A DNA stretch of 64,000 nt from Closterium sp. Naga37s-1. Taxonomy: Eukaryota > Streptophyta > Zygnematophyceae > Desmidiales > Closteriaceae. The notes beneath the pieces are model-generated. The model saw only the letters and a program-made list of their open reading frames with translations, had not been told where the DNA came from and made no database searches. The stretch lies in assembly GCA_947471745.1 (NCBI GenBank), contig CANJKZ010001109.1, positions 3,961,501 through 4,025,500 on the forward strand. Reading direction: 5' to 3'. The position numbers and the translations under genes were made by a program. Below, piece by piece: positions 1 through 12,400 of this stretch (positions are counted from its first letter, which is position 1; each line of letters starts with the position of its first letter).

Positions 1-330
1 TTGGGAGGCAAATATCCATGAGAGATGCAGCACGTGGACATTGTTGGTGCGATGTGTGATGACACTGGCTGGAGATAGAGTAAGGGCATGCCTGTCTGTC
101 GGGCATGAATACAATGAGCACGGGCAAGAGAGCGGCGGGAGAAGGGGGAAGTCAGGCAAAACCAAGATAGGACAAAAAGGGAGGGTGGTAGTCTGCGGAG
201 CTGATGCAAGTGGATTTGAAGGAAGAGGGGAAAATGGAGTGCATGGGCATAAAAAACAGGAGACACGGCGAGGAGTAGAGAGGAGAAGAACCTGGAATAC
301 AGCCAAGAGAAGGCCTTGTTGGGGGCTTAC

Positions 331-402
331 AGAGATTTCAGTTTTGCAAGGTTGCCGATTGCAGCAGGAATTGTGCCAGCGAGCTGATTGAAAGAAAGTG
401 AT
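331..402 (-). CDS. LRR exon (class A), leftmost in window
   Basis: 72 nt, GTGCAG acceptor, GTAAG donor. Encodes SLSFNQLAGTIPAAIGNL then AKLKSL. Intact, with typical intron-core sequence on both sides, so gene 1 continues beyond position 1. Confidence 0.78.
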
Positions 403-3400
403 CTGCACCGATGAGTATGAAGGGGTGTGCGGTAGATTTAGGAGATGTTGAGTTGATGCATCTCAAGATCAAGGGCAGCAGCAAGGGTGAGGAGCAAGCA
501 AAGCGGAGGGTGGGTGAAAATGTCTCAGAGTAGTCAAGGCCCTCGCGTTGCTTAAAGCCTTTGTGCGTGTTTGCAGACAGCCACTGCAGTATGTGGTCAT
601 TCCACATCATCATATTACTTCTATCTTGCAGTTCACAAACACATGGCTCCAGTCGCATGCGCACTACTAGTACCAAGTCCACAGCATAGAGCGAAGGAGA
701 GGGTGGTGGTCAGCCGAGCTGATGCGAGTGGATATAACGGAAGAGAGGTCAATGGAGTGCAAGGGTCAGGACTAGCATCAAAAGGAGGAGAATGGCAGGG
801 AGTAAGAGGAGAAGAAGCACGATTACAGCCATGCCAAGCAGAGTCCTTTTAGGAGGCTTACAGTAAAGTCGGACGTGGTGTTCTACGAAACTATGTCGCT
901 GGAGGTGTGGAAGTCGTAACTCGGGCCAGCGTCAGGGCGGACGCGGGCCAACCCGCCAATGGACAACTCGACGGCAACGCTTCCTCTGCTCGCCGCGGTC
1001 GGTGAGCAGGCTGATGAAAATGCCGCGGTCGCCCTTGCCTCGCCATCCCCTGCCCCTTCTTCCCGTCCCCTTCCCGTCCCATTGCGTGGCCTGACTCCGG
1101 TGTCGGCCTCCGGCGATGAGGGGAGCCGTGGGGCGTCGCCTGTGGCGCCGGCCAAGAGCATCGCCGGTGGCCGACGTGACGCCCAGCCAGTCGCGTAGAA
1201 GCGGGCCGCGGAGGTGCAGCCACCTTCAGAGACCGCGGAGGAGACCGAGGAGGAGACCGCGGAGGAGTCCGCGGCTGGCAGGCAGCTGACAGGGGAACAG
1301 GAAGCAGCTAAGCCGACCGCGGAGCTGTCGGCAGGGGAGCCGACGACAGGGGAGCAGTTGGCAGTGGTATAGCCGAACGCTGAGGGCAGTAACCGCGGGG
1401 GCCGCGGGACCGCGAGGAGTCCACCAACAGCGACGCGGTGGAGGTTCAGCCTCGACCTCGGAAGTTGGGCCGAATTCGGAGGCCACCCGACTCCGCTGCC
1501 TTCACTACGGTGTATGATGTGACGACGACCTGGCGTAAGACGACGCAGAGGACGATGAGGAGTTTCCAGAGCTCGACCCCGACATGCATGCCAACCTTGA
1601 GCACCGTTGGGACATCTCGACGATGACGGTGAAGGAGGCGTTGGCAAGCTGGAAGGGCCCGGCGGTGAAGGCCATGGAGGAGGAGATCCGCAGCCTCATC
1701 AACATGGGCACTTGGGAGCTGGTCAAACGCCCGCCGGGGGTGAACATCATGAAGAACCGGTGGGTGCTGACAATGAAGTACCGCATCGACGACACCGTTG
1801 AGCGCGAGAAGGCGAGGCTGGTCGTGAAAGGCTTCACGCAGGTGTATGGCGCCAACTACGACGAGACGTACGCGCCGGTGAGCAGCTACGTCAAGTTGAG
1901 GATTTTCCTCAGCATCGTCACCGTCCTCGACTTCAACCTGATGCAGCAGGACATGAGGAACGCCTTTTTGCAGAGCAAGCTCGACCACGTGCTGTACATG
2001 TACCAGCCGGACAACTTCAACGATGGGACCGGCCGGGTGTGCAAGCTGCTGAACCCCGCGGCCCCTCCGTAGACAAACACGTAGCCTCCCGTGCTCATTC
2101 TCTTCTACTTGTCACCTGCGTCGTTGGCGTCAACGTAGCCGACCAGCTCCAGTGACTCAGGTTCACCGCCGAACTCCAGCTACGGGTTTGGCCCCGTCCT
2201 CGCTTGGGCGAAGCCGAACTCGACGACCGCGGGACCGCGGGAGGCCGCGGGACTGCGGGAGGCCGCGGGAGACCGAGGGACCGCGGGAGGCTGCGGGAGG
2301 CTGCAGGAGACCGCGGGACCGCGGGAGGCCGCGGGAGGCCGCGGGAGACCGCGGGACCGCGGGAGGCCGCGGGAGGCCGCGGGAGATCGCGGGACCGCAG
2401 GAGGCCGCGGGACTGCGGGAGGCCGCGGGAGGCCGCGGGAGGCTGCGGGAGACAACCACGGGACCGTGGGACCGCGAGGACCGCGGTGGCCGCGGATGGA
2501 CGACAGGGGGCCACGGGGGCCGCGGGATACCCGGTCGACCAGGATACCCGGGCGACGTGGGCGAAAGTCGCCGAGGGTGTTTTCTGCGAGGACGACCTCG
2601 GGGTTGGTATCCCGAGGTCAACGTGGCTGGTGGGCGCCGTCACGGGTGGAGTGTCTACGCTGAGCGTGTGACGGGGCGATGGGCGCCAACCAGCTGCACG
2701 CACCTGCGAAGCTGGTGCACCATTGTCAGGCGGGTGCAACGCTGTGCAGCCGACTTGCTGCAGCGTTGGCACACCGCGGACTTGCAACATTGGCAAGCCG
2801 CGACTCTGCTCTGCTGGAGCGCGGTCGTCCAAGTCGTGCTGGCACGCGGTCGACCGTGCTGCGCTGGCAGTCGACCAGCAGCCTTGCTAGGTCTGATGTA
2901 GTCTGTGTTGCCAATGTTGATGCAATCATTCTGAACCTTTGTTGTTATGTTTTCCTAGTGGAACTCTTGCAAATTTTCCTCGTGAACTAGCAAGCAGTGT
3001 GAACACTTGGAAACGACTAAGGAATGAATGCAGAGATCACACGAGCATCGGTGCCTAGCCCGTAGTCTAGCTCCCGTTGCACTAGTTATCTCCTCATATG
3101 TCGGCCGCCTGAATTGCGACATTGCGCAAGAAATCCTGCTTCGCAACGTCACCGAATTCAACAAGATACTCGCCATGGCGGAAAAGCTTGATTTCCTCAG
3201 CCGACCGAGACTGGGGTCCTAGGACAATAGCAACAGCTGGGGACACTGAGCTTGTGGGACGAATGAGCACGCCACGATACGCGCCGTTGCCGCGAAAACA
3301 AATAAAGAAGTAGGGAAACGCTGGGATTCAGTAGCAAACGGGCCCTCTAGTGACAGGTCACGCCGCCCGCCCTGACTGAGTGACCGTGCCGACCCTGACA

Positions 3401-6400
3401 GGCCCAACCGACCCTGCCTGAGTGACCGTGCCGATTCATGCAGTCGACCACACCCGACTGAGCAAGGAGGGCTCAACGGTAGATAGTCCCATACTGCTTA
3501 GCGGGAAATCCACACCGACTTAGTTAAGATATTCGTAGACGGGGGGGGCTAGCCATAACCAAATTAACACCGCCGTTGCACGGAGACTGTAACTGACACT
3601 GGACCGATGCTTATGTAAAATTGATGCGAGACTGGTCGACGGCACGCCACTAGCGATACGGGAACGCGTGGACCGAGTTCAAATTTGTTGTAGGGGTGAT
3701 TTCACATTTACCCAGGAAATGCTGGCGACGACCCTTGACAAAACCGACATTTTACTCGGTCAGGATTGGCTGCGACGACACAACCCACGAATAGACTAGA
3801 CGGCGGGTGACTGCACCGTGCGAGTCAACAGTAACAACATCGTTCTACCTCGCTGGAGCTCGCTCGAGTCTTCGTCAGTTCGTGTCAACGCAGTCACAAT
3901 GAAACGTGCCGTAGCGGCAGGAGCAGACGTGTACGCGGATGACGTCCGGGAAGCCGAGGCAGCAGAAAGCCTAGCAATTTGCAGAAACTGCTCGCCGACG
4001 TACCGGATGACTTGGCAGCACTACTGAAGTAGTACAGTGGAATATTTTTTAGGGCGACCTGCCAGAGGTATTGCCACCTCAATGACCGCACGATCACAGG
4101 ATAGAGTTAGAACCAGGGGCACAGCTGACAATACAACGACAGTTTCGACTGACCCAACCCTAACTGGACGAACTCCGGAAGCAGTTAGACTATGTGCTCG
4201 AGAAGAACTTCAATCGCCCCAGTTCGTCACCCTTCGCAGCACCGATACTGTTCACACCGAAAAAAGACAGGGGTTTTCACATGTGCATAAATTACCATCA
4301 AGTCCCGTTACCCCATCCCGCGAGCCGAAGAACTCATCGATCAACTTCGCACAGCCGCGTTCTCAAATATCGACCTTCGAGGGGGTTACCTTCAGATCCG
4401 CATCAACCCGTCCGATTGCCCGAAAACCGCCTTCCACACCTACGGCTCTTTCGAATACAATGTGATGCCCTTCGGATTGACCAACGCCCCTGCCACCTTC
4501 CAAATAACCATGAATGAAGCCTTCCGCCCACTCCTAGATAAGTACGTAATCGTCTACTTAGATGAAATACTGATTTACAGCCCCGACAGAGCACATAACC
4601 TACATGACATCGAAGCAGTTTTTATAATACTAAGGGAGAACCGCCTACTGACCAAAGCCTCTAAGTGTGAGTTTATATATAACAGGCTGGAGTTTTTAGG
4701 GCACATAATTCCAGTCGAAGGAGTGGAAATAGACCCGAACAAATCGCGATGATTCAAGCCTAGCACGCGCCGACAACCTTGACCGAGCTGCAGAGTTTTA
4801 TGGGATTAGTCAACTACGTGCGACGGTTCTGTTAGTGTTTGCCCTCAATCTCACACTTTGTACTTGGGATTACCCCCAATCCCTTGGGATTGCCCCCGAT
4901 TCCCTTCCCCATCCATTCCCTACCCTTCGTGGATGTACTTAAAGAGCTTCAAGCTCATTACTAATGTATCAGTTCTAAGCCTAAGTTGTGACATGGTATC
5001 AGAGCACTCCAACCGCACACGTGGATCGTGATCCTTTTATCTCTGCGAATGCTCGTCTCGCAAACCTCGGCGTTACCACCTTCAATCTCGTCGCCGGTGA
5101 TTCGCAACATTCGTGGGCGGAAATTCTCCCGCGCCACTTTCTCGTCACTTTCGACGACATCTACGATTTCTTTGGTAAGCGCATCATCGGCGCTATAACC
5201 TATCGCTCGTTTTTGTCGAACGTCATCGCGTCGTTTCTTCTCAACATCGGGCCGCCGCTCGTCGCCCTGCAACTTCTCGTCGGGCTGCCGCCCGTCGCCC
5301 CACAGCTTCTCGTCGGGCCGCCGCCCGTCGCCGCCCGCAACTTCTCGTCCGGCCTCCGCCCGTCGCCCCGCAGCTTCTCGTCGGGCCGCCGCCCGTTGTT
5401 GGAAGTGGACACTGGAATGGCCCACAGTGGTCTCCCTAAGGGCTACAGGTGTCGTCCTGGGGGCGTATGCGTGCGCTGACCCACCGAGGAAAACATGCCC
5501 TTTTATCCCAGACGGTTAGTGGGCTGGAATGCTATCCCTGCATGGTGCGGCGAGCGTGGAGGACTGGGTTTCGATTCCTGCTGTCGGTAACTTCCTGTGC
5601 CCTAGTGGTGGGCCCTCCCAGAGAGGGGAGTGTTGGAAGTGGACACTGGAATGGCCCACAGTGGTCTCCCTAAGGGCTACAGGTGTCGTCCTGGGGGGGT
5701 ATGGGTGCGCTGACCCACCAAGGAAAACATGCCCTTTTATCCCAGTCGGTTAGCGGGCTGGAATGCTATCCCTGCACCCGTCGCCCTGCAGCTTCACCTT
5801 CGGGCTGCCGCCCGTCACTCCGCATCTGCACTCCTACCCCCATCCCCCCCCCTTCCCGCAGCTGAACAGGTGCAGCAGCACAGCCGAGCAGCAGCGTAGC
5901 CGCGAAGCCGAGCAGCCGTGTAGTCGCGAAGCCAAGCAGCAGCGTAGCCGCGAAGCTGAGGGTGGTTTGTAGGGGGGGGGGTGTGGGAATAGGGTTAGTA
6001 TTACGGAAATCGGCCGATTTAACCTAATCTCGGCGGCCTGAAAAATCCTTCTACGAGGCATCCCGACGCGGCCGACATTGACAATTCTTGTTATTTGCGC
6101 TCGTCGGATTTCGAAATCGCCGCGCTGCACGCCGCTCGAAGTTCCTATCGGTGACTTACGAGTGGCGCTCCGCGCGAGACACTAAGGGTTCTTCATCATG
6201 GCATTTGCCTCGTCCACCATGGCCAACCCCATCACCCCACTCCGCCTTGAAGCCGATGGCTCTAGCTCCAACTTCAAGGCATGGAGCTATGGGGTTGACA
6301 AGCACCTCTTGAGTCATGACGTGCAGGGATTGGATCTCAAGGATGTCCTCCTCAACCGCGGCAAGGGAAAACAGCCCCCAATCTCCCGTGAGCCGACCGA

Positions 6401-9400
6401 ATCCGCTAGTGATACCGACATGAGGGCGTACGAGGAAGCTGTTGATAAGTACCGGAAATGGGAGAAGGCCGATGCTGCTATCATCAGCATCTTCATTGCC
6501 TCCACCCCTCCCGAACTTGTCAACACGTTCCACAACTACCCTACCTCCAACGCCATCTGGAAGTACCTCCAGGATCGGTTCATGATCAAAACGGCGGTCG
6601 GAGTTGCCATCCTCATCCCCGGCATGTTCCAGGTCCGCTTTGAGGAATTTCTCGGGAATGGCTGACTACATCGCCAAGGTGCAGACTATTCATGGCAAAC
6701 TCAAGGAGCTGGGTATAGTCTTCCCCAAACAAGCCCCTGCAGTCGCCCTTCTAGTTGGTCTCACCTCGGCATATGAAGTAACGAGGAAGATGCTCCTCAC
6801 GCTCTCAGCGGAAGACCTCACCTTTGCTAAGGTCTCCACCGCACTCCTCTCTGCCGAGAAAGACTCTACGGCTCAGGCCAAGGCTTACGCCATCCGCGCT
6901 CCCATGCCGCAAGCAAGTGTCGCATCGGCCCTCGCCTCGGCGCCCTTACAGCGCAACCGCTTCCCTCCGTGCGCCTACGTCGTCAAATATGGCAACCGCA
7001 AGGGACAAGTGTGTGGTGGCATTAACCACCCCCTTGCGACGTGCTTCAAGAAGAAGGACGACGAATGGTATGCCATTCACGGAGTGAACAAGAAGCCGCC
7101 AAACTGGATGCGCCCTCGTAAGGCCAATCTAGTTGAGGTCCAGGACCCCGCTTCGGCTAGTGCTAGTGATAGTGCTCCTGCTGATGTGCGTATCAACCTG
7201 TTGTTCCCTGGCACTGCCATGATTAATGAAGCTACCTCCCAGTACATCGGCTCATCACAAGCACCACAATACATAGAGTTCACACTTGACAGCGGGGCCA
7301 CCCACACTGTGCTCAAGGAGACACTCTCCTTCAAACCCTACGCAACGCCCATTCCTCTCTTGGGAGCTGACTCAAGCTTCACCATTCTTGCCAAGGGTAC
7401 ATCCACAGTCCCGTGCCCCGCCTTCCCATCTGGCACTGTCACTGGTATGTGCGTGCCTTCACTATGCCACAATCTAGTGGCTCAAACGGAAATTCAGGAT
7501 GCAAGATTACGCTTAGTCTTCTCAGAGAACGAGAACCATTGCGACATCATCGATCATCTCACCAACAAAATCCTAGCCCGCTTCACCCTCAATAGCAGCG
7601 GCCTCTACACGCTACTCGTACCTCTCCCACAGGTGTCAACCACCCAAGCACATGCTCCTATCACACCATGCCCATGTCGCAGCCTCTCCAACCCGACCAT
7701 TCTTTACCACCATCGGCTCGGGCACCCGAAATTCCGCACGCTTGCTGACATGGCCTCCAAGAAACTTCTTCTTGGCCTTCCAGCCGCACTTCCTCCACCA
7801 CCTGACTCACCCGCTCCCACGTGCCTTGATTGCACCAAGAGCAAACTGCGCCAACAGCCCCATCCTCCCGCACCCACAGTCACAGCAGCACCTCTAGACC
7901 TCGTGCACATGGACGTCTGGGGCCCTTCCCCCGTTCCCGCACGAGGTGGCCATCGCTACTTCCTTGCTATTGTGGATGACCACTCCCGCTATGTCTCCGT
8001 TCACCTCCCCCACACCAAGGTTGAGGCCCCAGAGGTCATCATGGCGTGGGTCAAGCAGGCACAGACCGCCTTTGACTGCAAGGTCAAGCGCCTTCACTCG
8101 GATGGGGGGGGTGAATTTTGCAACGACAAGCTCAAAGCCTTCTGCTCCTCAGAAGGCATCCAGCAAAACTTCACCCTTCCTGACAGCCCGCAGCAGAAGG
8201 GCATACCAGAGAGCCGCAACCACACCCTGGTGCAGATCACTCGGTGCATCCTCAGCCATTCCAAAGCTCCACTCTTTCTCTGGGGGTACGCCCTCTACCA
8301 TGCCGCCCTCCTCTATAATCTTTACCCCCACCTGCATCTTCCCGACACCACTCCAACCACACTTTGGCTTGGGGTGCACCGCCTATGTCCTCCTCAACCC
8401 TCAGGCCAGGCGACAGCGCGGTGGCAAACTCGGTCCCAAGACTCAAACGTGCATCTACCTTGGGCACCACGCCGACCCCCCGAACTATCTCTTCCTCAAC
8501 CCCTCCACTCAACAGTTAGTCCGGAGCCGCGACGTTGTCTTTGATGAACTCCGCCCATTCTACTCCACCTCGGGACCGGATCCTCCTTCCGATCCACCCT
8601 CTCTCGTGTGGGCGGACTTTGATGCGCACCCTGACCTCCCACCTGCGCCGGCCCCCTCACCTCCTCCCTCTCCTGCCATTGCACCTTCCCCCTCAGAGAT
8701 CTCTGACCCGACCTCGCCGGTGTCTTCGGCAGCTGCTCCTCCATCCCCCTCACCTCCCACTCCGCCGACTGTGCTGCCACCTCCGAGTGCAACTATCACT
8801 TACCATCGGCGGTCACACCCCCCGGCCCCACATCCTCCCCCAGTCCCCCCTACCACAGAGGAACCCGCTCTCCCACAGTCGCCCGAGCTGATCACGTACC
8901 TGCGACGGCCAATTCCCCCGCCCAAGCCTCCTAAATCAACCCCTCCGACACCGCCTGCCCCACCCTCTTCTCCGGTGGCTCATGGCACTCGCTCGCATGG
9001 CGCTGCTCTTCCACTGGCGCTGATTCTTCGATGCACAGCAATCACTCCGCCTCCTCCTGCTGGGGGGGATGTGCCCTCTACCCTCCTGGAAGACAGGCAT
9101 GAGGAGCTGTGTGATCTGCACGCACTCATTCCTCAGCTCTCGCACATCTTCCCCGACATCACTGAATCACCCTCACTCAACTTCACGGAGAACCCGACCA
9201 TTCCTATCCCTCTCACCGTCCAAGAGGCTCTCTCGGATCCCCATGCAGCCGAATGGCGTGCTGCCATGGAAGCTGAGATTGAAGCATTCACCCGCAACCA
9301 CTCCTTCGACGACGAGACTCCACCTCCAGGAGTCAACATCGTCAGGGGCAAGTGGTTGTTTCGTGTGAAACAGCTCCCAGACGAGGCCCCGGTGTTCAAA

Positions 9401-12400
9401 GCGCGTTACGTAGCCAAGGGTTTCACCCAGCAGCAGTACCACGACTTCTTCAAGACCTTCTCCCCCACATCCAAACCTCCCACTATTCGCACGCTTATGG
9501 ATGTCGCAGCACGAGAAGACTTTGAGATCAAATCCATGGACGCCTCATCAGCTTTCCTACAAGGACGCCTCAAGGAGACAGTGTTCATGGACAGGCCTGA
9601 AGGCTTCCCAGGAGAATTCCCTCCCAACACTGTCTGGAAGCTGAATTGCCCCGTCTACGGCCTTAAGCAAGCCCCTCGCGAATGGCACAACAAGGTGAAA
9701 GAAGTCCTTCTCTCCCTGGACTTCCACCCATCATCTGCTGACCCGACTCTCTTCATTCGCCGTCATTCTGAGCCATTCTACATCCTTGTCTACGTCGATG
9801 ACTTTATCCTCGTTGCCAAGGACTCGGCCCAGATGACCTCTGTCCAGGCGGCCCTGAGCAAGGCCCTCCTGATGAAAGACCTCGGTGACCTCAAGCACTA
9901 CCTGGGGATGGAGATCACACGTGATCGCAAGGCTCGCACCATTTCACTCTCTCAGGAGTTCTACATCAACAATGTGCTCAAGCGGTTTGAGATGGATCTG
10001 TGCACATCTGTTGCCACCCCGCTGCCGCTGCAACACCTCCTCACATCCCCAGCTGTACCCACACCAGAGGCCTGCTCTGAGCCTTACCCGGAGCTTGTTG
10101 GGTCCCTCATGTACGCCATGATGTGCACCCGATCGGACTTGGCATATCCTGTCAGTGTCCTCTCTCGCTACGTGGCCCCTGGGCGCTTCACTGACCTTCA
10201 CTGGAAGGCTGCGAAGCGGGTACTGCGTTATCTCCAGGGCACCATGTCTCACGTTCTCACACTCGGTGGGCTCTCCCCTCCTCGGCTGGAAGGTTACACG
10301 GACTCCTCTTGGGCCGATGACCAGACCGACCGACGCTCCTCTCAGGGGTACTGCTTCACCCTTGAAAGCAGAATTGTCAGTTGGCGCTCCACCAGGTCGT
10401 GAGCAGTCTCCCTCTCCTCCTGTGAGGCAGAGCTCTACGCTGGCACCATGGCTGCTCAAGAGGCCCGTTGGCTCACCTTCCTACTCCAGGAGCTTGGCTA
10501 CCCTCAGTCCGCCCCACCCTCTGGTGTGACAACCAGAGTACTATCCACCTCTCCCAAGACCCTGTGTATCACACTCGCACCAAGCACATCGAACTTCGGC
10601 ATTTCTTCATCCGTGACCTTGTCCAGCGGGAGCAGCTGAACGTGGAGTACGTTGCATCTGACTGCAACCTGGCTGATCTGTTCACCAAGCCCCTTGGGAA
10701 CGTTCCTCACCACCGTCTCCTTGGCGCCATGGGGCTCTGTGCTCCACCTTCTCTGCCCTGAGTTCGATTGACGCCTATGGGGGGGGTTAGTGTTAGCTCT
10801 CAATCTCACACTTTGTACTTTATATTTTCTATATCCTAGAGGTGTGTAGTTTGCACTTTGTGTTTGGTTGGGTGTACACCTACATCCCAACCAAACCCAA
10901 ATGTAATCTCCAAGCAATCTCCAACCCACCAATTGGAGATTGCCTTGGGATTACCCCCAATCCCTTGGGATTGCCCCCGATTCCCTTCCCCATCCATTCC
11001 CTACCCTTCGTGGATGTACTTAAAGAGCTTCAAGCTCATTACTAATGTATCAGTTCTAAGCCTAAGTTGTGACAGGTTCGTCCCCGGCATGGCGCAGTTG
11101 ACTGCCCCATTGATTGACCTGATGAGGAAGGGGGTTGAGTACACGTCAGGGGAGAAAGAGCAAGCTACCTTCTCGGCCCTCAAAAAAAAATTGTGCTCGC
11201 CGCCCGTACTGCACATCGCCTTCCCTCACCGCACGTTCGAACTGGTCACTGATGCAAGCGACATCGCTGTGGGAGCATTACTGTTGCAGGACTTCAGGAA
11301 CAGCCTTCAACCGATCGTGTACGAGTCCCGCAAGCTTCACTCGCCCAAACGCAACTACCTGATACACGACTGCAAGATAGTGGCGATCGTGCACGCGTTC
11401 AAAGTGTGGCGATGCTACCTTACAGGAGTCGACGTGACTGTACGGACAGACCACCGCTCACTATAGTACCTACGCGCCCAACCAAATCTCAATCCGCGGC
11501 AGATACGGTGGTTGGACTATCTGAAGTCCAACTTCTACTACGCGGTCATGTACAAAAAGGGAGCCTCGAATATTGCTAACGCCCTCACTCGCCCCACTGC
11601 CCAACTTCACGCCATCCTACTTGCCCAAACCGACCCACTATTAACAGGACTATTCACCTACGGATACCGCACCGACCCATTTTTCACCACGGGAAATTCG
11701 CAGCATCTAACAGTAGCTAATTGAGTGCATTACGTAAAGGCTGGCACCAACCGCATCTGAATGCCAGCATATTTACTGCTAAGGGAATTGCTACTACAGG
11801 AGGCACACAACGGGATTACCTTGGGTCACTTCGGGGTAGAAAAAACATGACAGCAACTGCAGCGGTACTAATACTGGCCGGAGCTGTTGACCGACATACA
11901 CCAAAACGTGGGATCGTGCCCCACGTGTCAGGTGATGAAGAGCTCGTACAAGTAAAAGGCGGGTCAACTTCAGCCGATTCCGCCGCCTGAGCGCGCCTGG
12001 CAGTGGGTTACAATGGACTTCGTCAAAGGGTTACCTTTGAGCCCTGGTGGTAACAACGCGGTCATGGTTGTCGTAGACAAACTGACGAAAATGGCCCATT
12101 TCGTTGCGTCCAGGAAATTTATCTCAGCCGAAGAAACTGCTCGCTTGTTCATTGCAACCGTCGTTCGCCTGCATGGGATACCAGCTGCGATCATCAGCGA
12201 CAGCGTCACGAAGTTTACAAGCAACTCCTGGAAGAACCTTTGGGAACCGTTCGGGATCTTGCTACAGTTCAGTTTGTCGTACCACCCCGAGACCGACGAT
12301 CAGACGAAGCGGACAAACCAGACCATGGAGCAGTTGATTCTTTCTACGTGTGACGACTCGACACCTTGGGAGCAGTAGTTGACGTTAATCGAGTTTGCCT

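Larger units (their letters stand above)
4830..11074 (+). mobile_element. Copia-1: full-length but mutated Ty1/copia retrotransposon nested in gypsy-1
   Basis: Bounded by LTRs (4830-4993 and 10785-11074), with ggttc duplicated at 4825-4829 and 11075-11079. Removing the element rejoins the gypsy-1 RVNYVRRF/FVPGM sequence, which proves the boundaries. Order inside: primer-binding site, leader minisatellite with a nested TRIM, gag, protease, integrase, RT, RNase H. This order (integrase before RT) defines copia. Frameshifts near 6640, 8370 and 10520 and a TGA at 10400-10402 make it non-autonomous now. Two solo LTRs of this family occur in the gene 1 introns. Confidence 0.92.

Noticed and set aside
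883..1647. 254-codon minus-strand frame opposite the copia relic
   Set aside because: Shadow of the GC-rich copia linker; plus-strand reading gives the recognisable integrase end and RT.
2163..2832. Long Pro/Arg/Ser-rich frames on both strands
   Set aside because: They translate the cgcggg-type minisatellite in several frames at once; no domain, no start or splice context.
5543..5590. tRNA-derived SINE suggested by a B-box-like gggtttcgattcc
   Set aside because: The flanking 146-bp direct repeats, 5-bp target duplication and polypurine end fit a TRIM; no A box is present.
5248..5830. CRISPR-like array
   Set aside because: Contiguous minisatellite without unique spacers, in a eukaryotic retroelement leader.
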